Origin: Dialister hominis
Lineage (GTDB): Bacteria > Bacillota > Negativicutes > Veillonellales > Dialisteraceae
Direction: 5' to 3'
Length of the DNA stretch: 64,000 nucleotides
Assembly (NCBI RefSeq): GCF_007164725.1
Contig: NZ_AP019697.1
Coordinates: forward strand, 1,833,501 to 1,897,500
Below are positions 16,272-23,620 of this stretch, one piece after another. The notes beneath the pieces were generated by a model. The model was given only the letters and a program-made list of their open reading frames with translations, made no database searches and was not told the DNA's origin. Numbering within the stretch: the stretch's first letter is position 1; every line of letters begins with the position of its first letter. Both the position numbers and the translations under genes were made by a program.

Positions 16272-17111
16272 GTGAAAAGAAATCAGCACACCATCGGGAA
16301 AGATGTCACGTACAAGGGCCTGGGTCTCCACTCCGGCATGCCTGTCACCATGACCATGCATCCCGCCGCTCCGGGGGCAGGAATCATTTTCAAGCGAAGC
16401 GACCTGCCCGGAGGACCGGAAGTGCCGGCACAGTCCCGGTACATCACCAATACGCTGCGCGCAACGACACTGGAAAAAGGCGAAGCAAAGGTCTTCACCG
16501 TCGAACATGTCCTCTCCGCGCTCTACGCACTCCAGATCGACAACTGCGTGATCGAAATGGATTCACCTGAACCGCCCGTAGGCGACGGCTCTGCGAAAAC
16601 CTTCTGCGACATGGTTCAAGAAGCAGGCATTGAAACACAGGATGAGATGATCCCGATCCTGACACTCGATACAAGCGCTGCTGTCTACGAAGACAACAAA
16701 TTCATCACAGCCCTTCCCTATGACGGGCTCCGCATCACATTCACCTCGATCAATCCGCATCCCCTTCTGGGCACACAGATGAGAGACGTCGTGATTGACC
16801 ACGACTCCTATATGAAAGAAATCGCGCCGGCAAGAACGATCGGATTCACATGGGAACTCGAAGCCATGAGAAAGATGGGCCTTGGCAAAGGCGGCACACT
16901 GGAAAACGCCGTCGTTTACTCCGAGACCGAATGCCTCTCTCAGCTGCGCTTCCCCGACGAACTTGTCCGTCATAAGATACTCGACATCCTGGGAGACATT
17001 TCCCTCGTCGGCCCGCTTCATGCGCACATCATCGCCGTCCTCGGCAGCCATAAGCTGAACGCCGAACTTTCTGAGAAACTTCAGGCTTTGAAAAAAGACC
17101 TCAAGGAATAA
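16272..17111 (+). CDS. lpxC: LpxC, UDP-3-O-acyl-N-acetylglucosamine deacetylase
   Basis: 279 residues starting at a GTG with AAAGGGAG 7 bases upstream. It catalyses the committed, zinc-dependent deacetylation in lipid A synthesis in the cytosol. Zinc ligands are H79 (TVEHVLSAL), H234 and D238 (DELVRHKILDILGD), and the catalytic His follows in the GSHKLN region (about H260). Shorter than E. coli LpxC (305), mainly at the C-terminus. It heads the plus-strand set lpxC-fabZ-lpxA-lpxA2 and is strong evidence for an LPS-containing outer membrane. Confidence 0.95.
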   Translation: MKRNQHTIGKDVTYKGLGLHSGMPVTMTMHPAAPGAGIIFKRSDLPGGPEVPAQSRYITNTLRATTLEKGEAKVFTVEHVLSALYALQIDNCVIEMDSPEPPVGDGSAKTFCDMVQEAGIETQDEMIPILTLDTSAAVYEDNKFITALPYDGLRITFTSINPHPLLGTQMRDVVIDHDSYMKEIAPARTIGFTWELEAMRKMGLGKGGTLENAVVYSETECLSQLRFPDELVRHKILDILGDISLVGPLHAHIIAVLGSHKLNAELSEKLQALKKDLKE

Positions 17112-17158
17112 AGGAATAAATCCGTACGCACCACCCACATTTCAAGGAGGAAATTATT

Positions 17159-17626
17159 ATGGAAGAAACACAGGAAAAGTTACATCTGAACGTTGAAGAA
17201 ATCATGGAAATCCTGCCGCACCGCTATCCGATGCTTCTCGTCGACAAGATCACGGAAATGGTACCGATGGACTATGCGATCGGGCAGAAATCCGTCACCA
17301 TGAATGAACCGTTCTTCCAGGGCCACTTCCCGGGCCGTCCGATCATGCCGGGCGCCCTCATCTGCGAAGCTATGGCTCAGGTAGGCGGCGTTGCCCTTCA
17401 GTATCCGGAAGAAAACAGAGGACTCATCCCCATGTTCACAGGCATGGAACGCGTCCACTTCCGTTCCCCGGTCGTACCGGGAGACGTTCTCGTCACCAAA
17501 GCTGTCATTGAAAAGATCAAGGGCCGCATGGGCAAAGTCCACTGCGAAGGCACCGTAGACGGCGTCCGCAAAGCAGATGCTGACTTCATCTTCTACCTGA
17601 TGGATCAGAACAAATCTAAGAAATAA
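17159..17626 (+). CDS. fabZ: FabZ, 3-hydroxyacyl-ACP dehydratase
   Basis: 155 residues, normal length. It dehydrates 3-hydroxyacyl-ACP in fatty acid elongation and competes with LpxA for hydroxyacyl-ACP. The hot-dog fold signature is complete: [11 protein letters not shown], then [14 protein letters not shown] with catalytic H56, and LICEAMAQ with E70. CAAGGAGG precedes the ATG. It is 47 bases after lpxC, the common lpxC-fabZ-lpxA order of Negativicutes and many Gram-negatives. Confidence 0.96.
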   Translation: MEETQEKLHLNVEEIMEILPHRYPMLLVDKITEMVPMDYAIGQKSVTMNEPFFQGHFPGRPIMPGALICEAMAQVGGVALQYPEENRGLIPMFTGMERVHFRSPVVPGDVLVTKAVIEKIKGRMGKVHCEGTVDGVRKADADFIFYLMDQNKSKK

Positions 17627-17765
17627 GACTCACCAATAAGCAAGACCGTCCAGGCCGCTTCCCCGCAGCAGGAAACAGCCGATTTCAAAATCATGGACAA
17701 TCATTCAGGGACCCGCCCGGCTCCGCTGCCCGGCCGCCCGTAAAACAAAGGGGAAATATAAGAAC

Positions 17766-18578
17766 ATGGAATTAAAAGTGATCAAACCGATAGATCCGGC
17801 GATTCATCCGACTGCCATCATCAATCCTACCGCTATCATTCATAAAAACGTCACCATCGGACCATACGTAGTCATCGGTCCGAGATGCGAAATCGGAGAA
17901 GGCACCATCATTGAATCTCACGCCGTCATCGCGGAAAACGTCCGCATGGGCAAGAAGAACCACATCTTCCCGCACGCCGTCATCGGAGAATCACCGCAGG
18001 ACCTCAAGTATGCAGGCGAGTACAGCACCGTCGTCATCGGAGATGAAAACGACATCCACGAATTCGCTACCATCCACCGTGCAACCGGTGAAAACTGCGA
18101 AACCCGCATCGGTTCTCACAACATGCTTCAGGCATACACCCACGTAGCCCACAACAGCAACTTCGGCGATTACATCGTCGTATCCAGCTTCTCCGGCGTT
18201 GCCGGCCACGTCACTGTCGAAGACCATGCTGTCATCGGCGCCATGAGCGGCGTCCACCAGTTCGTCAAGATTGGTGCTTTTGCCATGATCGGCGGTATGT
18301 CCAAGATCGTTCAGGACGTATGCCCCTTTGTCATCGCTGACGGCAACCCTGCCAGAGTCGTAGGACTCAACGCAGTCGGCATTGCCAGAAACAAGATCCC
18401 GGCCGAATCCAAGAGCGCGCTCAAAAAAGCATACCGCCTCATTTTCCGCTCGGGCTTGAAACTCAACGATGCTATCCAGGAAATGGAACAGGAACTCCCG
18501 TCCACTCCGGAAATCGAACATCTTCTCCGGTTCCTCAGGAACTGTGACCGCGGCCTCTGCCGTACAAGAGACAGATAA
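17766..18578 (+). CDS. lpxA: LpxA, UDP-N-acetylglucosamine acyltransferase, copy 1
   Basis: 270 residues of left-handed beta-helix hexapeptide repeats (IHPTAII, AVIAENV, HAVIGE), plus a C-terminal helical domain from about residue 195. It transfers a 3-hydroxyacyl chain from ACP to UDP-GlcNAc, the first step of lipid A synthesis. The catalytic pair corresponds to H126 and H129 in THVAHNS. The downstream QDLKYAGE and GMSKIVQDV segments are typical. AAAGGGGA precedes the ATG. A terminator follows, so it ends the lpxC-fabZ-lpxA transcript. A near-identical second copy follows 257 bases later. Confidence 0.95.
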   Translation: MELKVIKPIDPAIHPTAIINPTAIIHKNVTIGPYVVIGPRCEIGEGTIIESHAVIAENVRMGKKNHIFPHAVIGESPQDLKYAGEYSTVVIGDENDIHEFATIHRATGENCETRIGSHNMLQAYTHVAHNSNFGDYIVVSSFSGVAGHVTVEDHAVIGAMSGVHQFVKIGAFAMIGGMSKIVQDVCPFVIADGNPARVVGLNAVGIARNKIPAESKSALKKAYRLIFRSGLKLNDAIQEMEQELPSTPEIEHLLRFLRNCDRGLCRTRDR

Positions 18579-18583
18579 TACAG

Positions 18584-18622
18584 AAACCTCCCGTCGTCCC
18601 CTTTCGACCGGGAGGTTTTTTC
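18584..18622 (+). terminator. Terminator between the two lpxA copies
   Basis: AACCTCCCG (18585-18593) pairs with CGGGAGGTT, followed by TTTTTT. It makes the second lpxA dependent on another promoter. Confidence 0.8.
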
Positions 18623-18835
18623 GTGCCCGGAATACCCGCTATTTCCGACCCGCCATTGAACGTCAAAAAACTGACCGTCTCGAATCTGTAAAAATTTTCA
18701 CGATTTCATATCGCATCTATTATGATATGATGAGAATTTATCACAATTGCAGAATTATTTGACAAACAGGTCTATAATATAAGAAAGTGTCCGACAGTCA
18801 ATTTTTAACGTTACTAATGAAATGGGGAATGGATC

Positions 18836-19648
18836 ATGGAACTTAAAGCTATCAGACCAATAGAGCCGGACATTCATCCGACGGCCATCATCGCCCCGAC
18901 GGCAATTCTGCATCACAACGTGAAAATCGGACCGTACGCCGTCATCGGCCCAGGGTGTGAAATCGGAGAAGGCAGCATCATCGAATCCCATGCAGTCATT
19001 GCGGAAAACGTGCGCATGGGCAAAAACAATCACATCTTTCCGCACGCCGTCATCGGAGAAGCGCCGCAGGACCTGAAATTCAAAGGTGAATACAGCACCG
19101 TCGTCATCGGGGACGAAAATGAAATCAGAGAATTCGCCACCATCCACCGCGCGACCGGCGAAAACTGCGAGACCCGCATCGGATCCCACAATATGCTTCA
19201 GGCATACACCCACGTAGCCCACAACAGCTGCTTCGGCGATTACATCGTCGTATCCAGCTTCTCAGGCGTAGCAGGCCACGTCACCGTCGAAGACCATGCC
19301 GTCATCGGCGCCATGAGCGGCGTCCACCAGTTCGTCAAAGTAGGAGCCCTCGCCATGGTAGGCGGCATGTCCAAGATCGTTCAGGACGTATGCCCCTTCG
19401 TCATCGCCGACGGCAACCCCGCCAGAGTCGTAGGCTTGAACAGCGTAGGCATCGCAAGAAACAACATCTCTGCCGACGTCAAGAGCGCCCTCAAGGAAGC
19501 CTACCGCCTCCTCTTCCGCTCGGGCTTGAAACTCAACGAAGCCATAGAAGAAATGGAACAGGAACTCCCCTCCACCCCGGAAATCGAGCACCTGCTCTAC
19601 TTCCTGAGAAACTGCGACAGAGGCCTCTGCCGTACAAGAGACAGATAA
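18836..19648 (+). CDS. lpxA: LpxA, UDP-N-acetylglucosamine acyltransferase, copy 2
   Basis: 270 residues, co-linear with copy 1 without gaps. By hand alignment about 31 positions differ (roughly 88 percent identity). All hexapeptide repeats and H126/H129 are kept. Differences cluster in the N-terminal 100 residues (for example R40 to G) and the C-terminal helices; residues 100-200 are nearly invariant, with N132 to C as one exception next to the active site. The DNA in that part is also nearly identical, suggesting gene conversion. A TATAAT-like box at 18773-18778 lies in the gap upstream, but no good -35 was found. Acyl-chain specificity could differ from copy 1 (speculation). Confidence 0.93.
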   Translation: MELKAIRPIEPDIHPTAIIAPTAILHHNVKIGPYAVIGPGCEIGEGSIIESHAVIAENVRMGKNNHIFPHAVIGEAPQDLKFKGEYSTVVIGDENEIREFATIHRATGENCETRIGSHNMLQAYTHVAHNSCFGDYIVVSSFSGVAGHVTVEDHAVIGAMSGVHQFVKVGALAMVGGMSKIVQDVCPFVIADGNPARVVGLNSVGIARNNISADVKSALKEAYRLLFRSGLKLNEAIEEMEQELPSTPEIEHLLYFLRNCDRGLCRTRDR

Positions 19649-19666
19649 AAGATTGTAATAAGAAGA

Positions 19667-19758
19667 GGCTGTGCCAAAATCCGCTAAAACGCTGCTTTTT
19701 CCTTTTCTCGAGCGAAGCGAGGTTTAAGGGTGTTAACCTTGCTCCGAAGGAGAAGGTG
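19667..19758 (-). repeat. Terminal-inverted-repeat element, copy C, right half
   Basis: Reading the minus strand, CACCTTCTCCTTCGGAGCAA, TTAACACCCTTAAACC, CGCTTCGCTCGAGAAAAGG and the terminal ATTTTGGCACAGCC match the right half of copies A and B. It ends exactly where the IS3/IS150-type element begins. Confidence 0.85.
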
Positions 19759-19821
19759 GTGCGGATTTGTTAATACAGACAAATAAATATCATAAAAAAT
19801 CTAATCGTACCTTAATCTTAA

Positions 19822-20700
19822 TCATGCAGCCATTGGAGCTGCGTTGAATACTTCCATTGGGGCTAAAAGATGTAATTTGCGCTGAATGCGTTTGTTGTTG
19901 TAGAAGTAGATGTAGCCGTTGATCATGCTTACCACTGCTTTGCGGCTGGTGAATTTACGTGTGTAGTAACGTTCGCGCTTCAGCATTCCCCAGAACCCTT
20001 CCATCAGACCGTTGTCTGCACAGTAGCCTACGCGGGACATGCTGTGAACCAGTCCTGCTTTTTCAACGATCTTATGGAATCCGTTGCTTGTATACTGGAA
20101 TCCGCGGTCAGTATGAATCATTGGATGTGCTCCTGGATTCTCTTTAAGCGCCTTTTCCATTGTCTCAAAAGCCAGTGCAGTATTGTTTCTGTCGCCGATG
20201 ACATAAGAGACAATCCGACGGTTATGGCCATCAATAATGGCGCTTAAATATAACTTATGCAAAACTCCATCAGCCGTTGTGTATTTGAATTCGGTGACAT
20301 CCGTCATCCATCTTGCATTGGATACGCCTGCATCGAAATCACGGTTCAGCAGGTTTTCAAAAATGTACTTTGGATCCTTTGCGTTACGAGTGCAGCCATC
20401 GGTCTTGTATTTGATCACGGACTTAATATTAAGTATCCGCCTGACACGAAGAACCAGACTGTCACTTACCATAAGGTGGCTCTCGCTATACTTCTTGATC
20501 CAATCGTTCATCCGGCGGTATCCCATATCCGGATATTCCTGATGGATTTTCACGACCTCCTGTGCGACCTTTTCTCTCAGCAGTTCACGGCCGCTCTTAA
20601 TATGATTCAGCCAGCCGTAATAAGCTGCCCTGGAGACCTTTGAGAGTCGGCAGAGACTTTCTATGGAGATGTTGGTTTCTTCATGGACTTCTTTTATGGC
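19822..20700 (-). CDS. IS150-type transposase OrfB (frameshifted product)
   Basis: The reading frame continues upstream of any good start to the frameshift site near 20700, so it is probably made only as an OrfA-OrfB fusion; a GTG at 20553 is the only internal candidate. The N-terminal part is the HTH_21-like segment (GYRRMNDWIKKY). The rve integrase core shows WMTDVTEF (first Asp), MIHTDRGFQYTS (second Asp) and DNGLMEGFWGMLKRE (Glu). The C-terminus NGYIYFYNNKRIQRKLHLLAPMEV is the usual IS3 tail. No lesion is visible. Confidence 0.9.
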   Translation of the reverse strand, partial: AIKEVHEETNISIESLCRLSKVSRAAYYGWLNHIKSGRELLREKVAQEVVKIHQEYPDMGYRRMNDWIKKYSESHLMVSDSLVLRVRRILNIKSVIKYKTDGCTRNAKDPKYIFENLLNRDFDAGVSNARWMTDVTEFKYTTADGVLHKLYLSAIIDGHNRRIVSYVIGDRNNTALAFETMEKALKENPGAHPMIHTDRGFQYTSNGFHKIVEKAGLVHSMSRVGYCADNGLMEGFWGMLKRERYYTRKFTSRKAVVSMINGYIYFYNNKRIQRKLHLLAPMEVFNAAPMAA

Positions 20701-21425
20701 TTTAAAATCTCTGAGAAGGTGAGTAAGGCTGAATCCTTCGAGGAACGCAACCTTTCCTCTATCTCCATCTTTTTTTTTAGCAGGGCAATCTCTGCTATAA
20801 GATCCTTCTTCTCTTCAAGAAGTCTGGCATTCTCCTGACGCAGCCGTTCTTCTTCGGTCCGGGGCGTTTGGAGCCTGATTGGCTTTCCTCTGTAATCCTC
20901 AAGACCAACTTCTCCCATCTCCTTGAACTTTTTTACCCATGTGTAGAGTGTTTGGTAGGACATGTTGTACTTCTTGGCTATCTTGTTGTAATCGCATCCA
21001 CTGGCGATGCACTCCTGAACGATTCTGACTCGCTCTTCCTTGACCGATTGCTGGCGTTTGCCCATAAGATCTCCTCCTTCAGAAACGAGGTCTGTCAACT
21101 TATGCTCATTATACGCCTCAATCCATGTTTTAAGGGAGAGAGTGCCGGAAATTCTGTATTTGGCACAGACGGAAAGCATGGAAACGCCGCCTTTAAGATA
21201 TTCCTTTACGGCCTGGATCTTCATCTGATTGGAGTAGTAAGACAAATGCTGCCTGGGCCGCAATCCCTTAAAGCCCTCCTCTTTATACCGGAGAACCCAT
21301 TTTCTGAATGTTATGCGGCTCATATGAAGATTTTCAGCTGCCTGGGTAATCGTAACACCTTGATAGAGATATGAAGCAATCTGGTCTAACATTTCCTCCG
21401 GGGACGCTTTGGTTTTACATGGCAT
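20694..21425 (-). CDS. IS150-type OrfA (DNA-binding helix-turn-helix protein)
   Basis: 243 residues. Two helix-turn-helix domains (about 10-60, with ITQAAENLHMSRITFRKWVL, and about 125-165, with CDYNKIAKKYNMSYQTLYTW), then a leucine-zipper-like coiled coil (about 185-225) for dimerisation with the transposase. AGGGGG lies upstream of the ATG near the element end. It overlaps OrfB in the -1 frame. The long OrfA with repeated HTH is characteristic of the IS150 group. Confidence 0.9.
   Translation of the reverse strand: MPCKTKASPEEMLDQIASYLYQGVTITQAAENLHMSRITFRKWVLRYKEEGFKGLRPRQHLSYYSNQMKIQAVKEYLKGGVSMLSVCAKYRISGTLSLKTWIEAYNEHKLTDLVSEGGDLMGKRQQSVKEERVRIVQECIASGCDYNKIAKKYNMSYQTLYTWVKKFKEMGEVGLEDYRGKPIRLQTPRTEEERLRQENARLLEEKKDLIAEIALLKKKMEIEERLRSSKDSALLTFSEILKP
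20700..20706 (-). other. Programmed -1 frameshift heptamer of the IS3-type element
   Basis: On the minus strand the orfA codons ATT TTA AAG contain the X XXY YYZ heptamer T TTA AAG. After a -1 slip the next codon is GCC of orfB. OrfA itself stops two codons later. Confidence 0.8.
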
Positions 21426-21483
21426 AAGAATGACCCCCTAATATATTTATGATATTATTCTGTCTTTCTTGTTGAATCATACC

Positions 21484-21641
21484 AAGGTGTCAGCGTAGCT
21501 GACGGATACAGTAGTTCTCGAGCGAAGCGAAATTTTATGGTTTTCAAGCAGAACCAATAAATACAGTTGTTAGATAACCTTTTAATGAAATATCCCAACA
21601 CAAAAGGGAGCTGCAGAAATGATTGTACATTTCTACAGCCC
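21484..21641 (-). repeat. Terminal-inverted-repeat element, copy C, left half
   Basis: On the minus strand it starts GGGCTGTAGAAATG with a hairpin partner CATTTCTGCAGCTCC. It continues through GTTATCTAACAACTG and CGCTTCGCTCGAGAACTACT and breaks at GACACCTT, where the IS sits. It matches the left half of copy B at 59.0 kb. Confidence 0.85.
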
Positions 21642-21648
21642 CTCATTT

Positions 21649-23076
21649 TTACTGGTTATACGATTCTGATACTGCCATTTCTGTTTTTTCCATTTCGTCT
21701 TCTGCTCTTCCAATGCCTTTTGGAATCAGGGTGACGATAGCGAGGATGGCGAGGAGGCCGAAGGCTACGTTGACGAGGATGCCGGCGGTAGCAGCGGCGG
21801 CGAGGTTTGTGCTTTCGGCGAAGGCTCCGTAGACAGCGGCGGAGATGGCTACGCCGAAGGCGCCTCCCAAGGAGCTGGCCATTTTATAGACACCGGCCGC
21901 CTGGCCGACTTTGTCGGACGGTGCATTGGAGACGGAGGTGTCGGTGGACGGGGTCGCGTAGATGCCGAGGCCAAATCCGAAGAGGCAGAAGCCTACGAAG
22001 ACGACGACGGTATAGGTGAGGTCCGGGAGGAAGGTCAGGCCCATCATGGCGATGCCTGCTGTGGTGATGGAGGCGCCCCACTGCATCGGTTTTCTGGCAC
22101 CGACTCTCTGGAGGATCTTTTCTCCGACGCGGATCATGGCAAGGACGGCGACGAGGTAGCCGAGGGAGAGCATGCCGGACTGGAAGGCGGTGAAACCGCG
22201 GCCTACCTGCGCATAGGTATTGGCGACGATCAGTGTGCCTGCGACGGCATTCAAAAGGAAGTTCGACGCGGCAGCACCGGCATAGGGCTTGCTCCTGAAG
22301 AGTTTGAAATCAAGGAGTGCGTTGTGTTTATTTCTTTCCACTTTCACAAATGCGGCAAATCCGATCAGGATGGTGGCAAGAAGGCCGAGTGTCCTTCCGC
22401 TCGTCCAGCCAAAAGCAGCGCCGAAGTTGATGAATATATTCAGTGCGACCATGGTCACGATGAAAATGGAAAGGCCTGCAAAGTCGAAATGGAAGGGTTC
22501 GTCGGAATCTCTTTTGCTTTCCGGCGTCGCCCAGAGGAGTATCATGCCAAGGGCAGCGAAAATGATGGAAAAGACGAAGATGCCTCGCCAGCCGAAGCTG
22601 GATGCAATGGCGCCGCCCGCGAAGGATGCGATGCCGCCGCCTCCCCGGGAGCCGATAGACCAGAAGCTCAGGGCTCTCTGGCGGGCTTTCCCTTCGAAAT
22701 AGGCATTCATGAGGGCAATGGTCGAAGGCATGATGCATGCGGCCGACAAACCCTGAATGATGCGGCCCGCGATGAGGAGCACCGCGCCCTGCGAAAGGAC
22801 GAGGCAGGAAGAGCCGATGATGCTCAGGACAAATCCCAGGTAAGCAATCTTCTTCCTACCGGTCTTATCCGCCAGACCTCCGGCAGCCACGATGAAGAGG
22901 CCCGAGAAAAGAGCCGTCAGGCTGACCGCAATATTCAGCGTATCCAGCGGAATCCCAAGATCCGCCTGCACGGCAGGTCCGACATTCACGATGGCCTGCG
23001 CGAAAAGCCAGAACGTAATCACGCCAAAAACAATCCCGGCGATCATCCGGTCTGTCCCTTTATACCCCATTTTCAT
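21649..23076 (-). CDS. MFS transporter, DHA2 (14-TMS) drug exporter family
   Basis: 475 residues from the ATG at 23076, which has AGAAGGA about 10 bases upstream; an in-frame extension to 23235 is non-homologous and lies in the promoter. Fourteen hydrophobic segments. Motif A appears as GGLADKTGRKKIAYLG (about residues 67-82) after the second helix. A motif-C-like GGGGIASFAGGAIASSFGWRGIF follows in helix 5. Proton-coupled export of drugs or other amphiphiles at the inner membrane is expected; the substrate is unknown. It has its own promoter with a perfect palindrome just downstream, suggesting a dedicated repressor encoded elsewhere. Confidence 0.85.
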   Translation of the reverse strand: MKMGYKGTDRMIAGIVFGVITFWLFAQAIVNVGPAVQADLGIPLDTLNIAVSLTALFSGLFIVAAGGLADKTGRKKIAYLGFVLSIIGSSCLVLSQGAVLLIAGRIIQGLSAACIMPSTIALMNAYFEGKARQRALSFWSIGSRGGGGIASFAGGAIASSFGWRGIFVFSIIFAALGMILLWATPESKRDSDEPFHFDFAGLSIFIVTMVALNIFINFGAAFGWTSGRTLGLLATILIGFAAFVKVERNKHNALLDFKLFRSKPYAGAAASNFLLNAVAGTLIVANTYAQVGRGFTAFQSGMLSLGYLVAVLAMIRVGEKILQRVGARKPMQWGASITTAGIAMMGLTFLPDLTYTVVVFVGFCLFGFGLGIYATPSTDTSVSNAPSDKVGQAAGVYKMASSLGGAFGVAISAAVYGAFAESTNLAAAATAGILVNVAFGLLAILAIVTLIPKGIGRAEDEMEKTEMAVSESYNQ

Positions 23077-23179
23077 ACTTTCGACATTCCTTCTTCTCAG
23101 ACGGATTTCCAGAAGATCCGCTGAGCTTTGACCATAAGAAATTCCGAAAAAAAGATGTTCCCGCATCCTCTTTCGGTTG

Positions 23180-23200
23180 TCTAAGGCATCCCGCCTTAGA
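23180..23200. promoter_or_regulatory. Palindromic operator candidate in the MFS gene leader
   Basis: TCTAAGGC, 5 bases, GCCTTAGA: a perfect 8 bp inverted repeat, 13 bases downstream of the -10. Position and size fit a TetR/MarR-type repressor site. Confidence 0.55.
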
Positions 23201-23212
23201 GCGCATACGTCT

Positions 23213-23241
23213 ATTATATGAAAAAAAAGAGCCAATCACAA
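23213..23241 (-). promoter_or_regulatory. Promoter of the MFS exporter gene
   Basis: On the minus strand TTGTGA (23236-23241), 17 bp spacer, TATAAT (23213-23218). Confidence 0.7.
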
Positions 23242-23299
23242 ATTTGATTTGACAAAAACGCATGATTGCATGGAACGATGTGGGAATTAGAAGGATGGG

Positions 23300-23566
23300 T
23301 GGGGAAATGGAAAACCATACAGCCTCGCTTCGCTCGTGGTAATCAACCCTATCCGCCCTTTTTAGAAACTGCACCTTTGGGAAACCCTAAAACCAGCCTA
23401 CGGCTGAGGAAATGCTGTTTCCGCCCGGCATAAGAATTTAAGGCCGGGCACCTTCCCTTCCAGGGCAAGGTCAAAACCGGCCTACGGCCCTTCTTCTCCG
23501 TCTGGGAAGGCAAGTATTAGCGGCGCTCAGGGAAATACACCGGCCCTACCGCCCATTTCCCTACGC
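23300..23566. repeat. Mosaic intergenic repeats, block H
   Basis: Contains CCATACAGCCTCGCTTCGCT, CCTATCCGCCC, TTTTTAGAAACTGCACC, CCAGCCTACGGCTGAGGAAA and CCTTCCCTTCCAGGGCAAGG modules seen in other blocks. No gene. Confidence 0.75.
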
Positions 23567-23606
23567 AAAAAGGGCTGTGATGAATGGTTTCCCATTTACC
23601 ACGGTC
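23567..23606 (-). terminator. Terminator of the EAL-domain gene
   Basis: GGGCTGTGATGAATGG (23572-23587) pairs with CCATTTACCACGGTCC, followed on the minus strand by TTTTT. It resembles the GCTGTG hairpin heads of the repeat family. Confidence 0.65.
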
Positions 23607-23620
23607 CTTCTTTTTATTCT

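Larger units (their letters stand above)
19759..21483 (-). mobile_element. IS3-family (IS150-like) insertion sequence
   Basis: About 1725 bp with orfA and orfB in minus-strand order and a -1 frameshift site. Imperfect inverted ends of about 38 bp share an inner block close to AGACANAATAATATCATAAA. It is flanked by a direct repeat AAGGTG (19753-19758 and 21484-21489), which fits a target duplication. The flanks join to restore a repeat element seen intact elsewhere, which fixes both ends. Confidence 0.88.
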
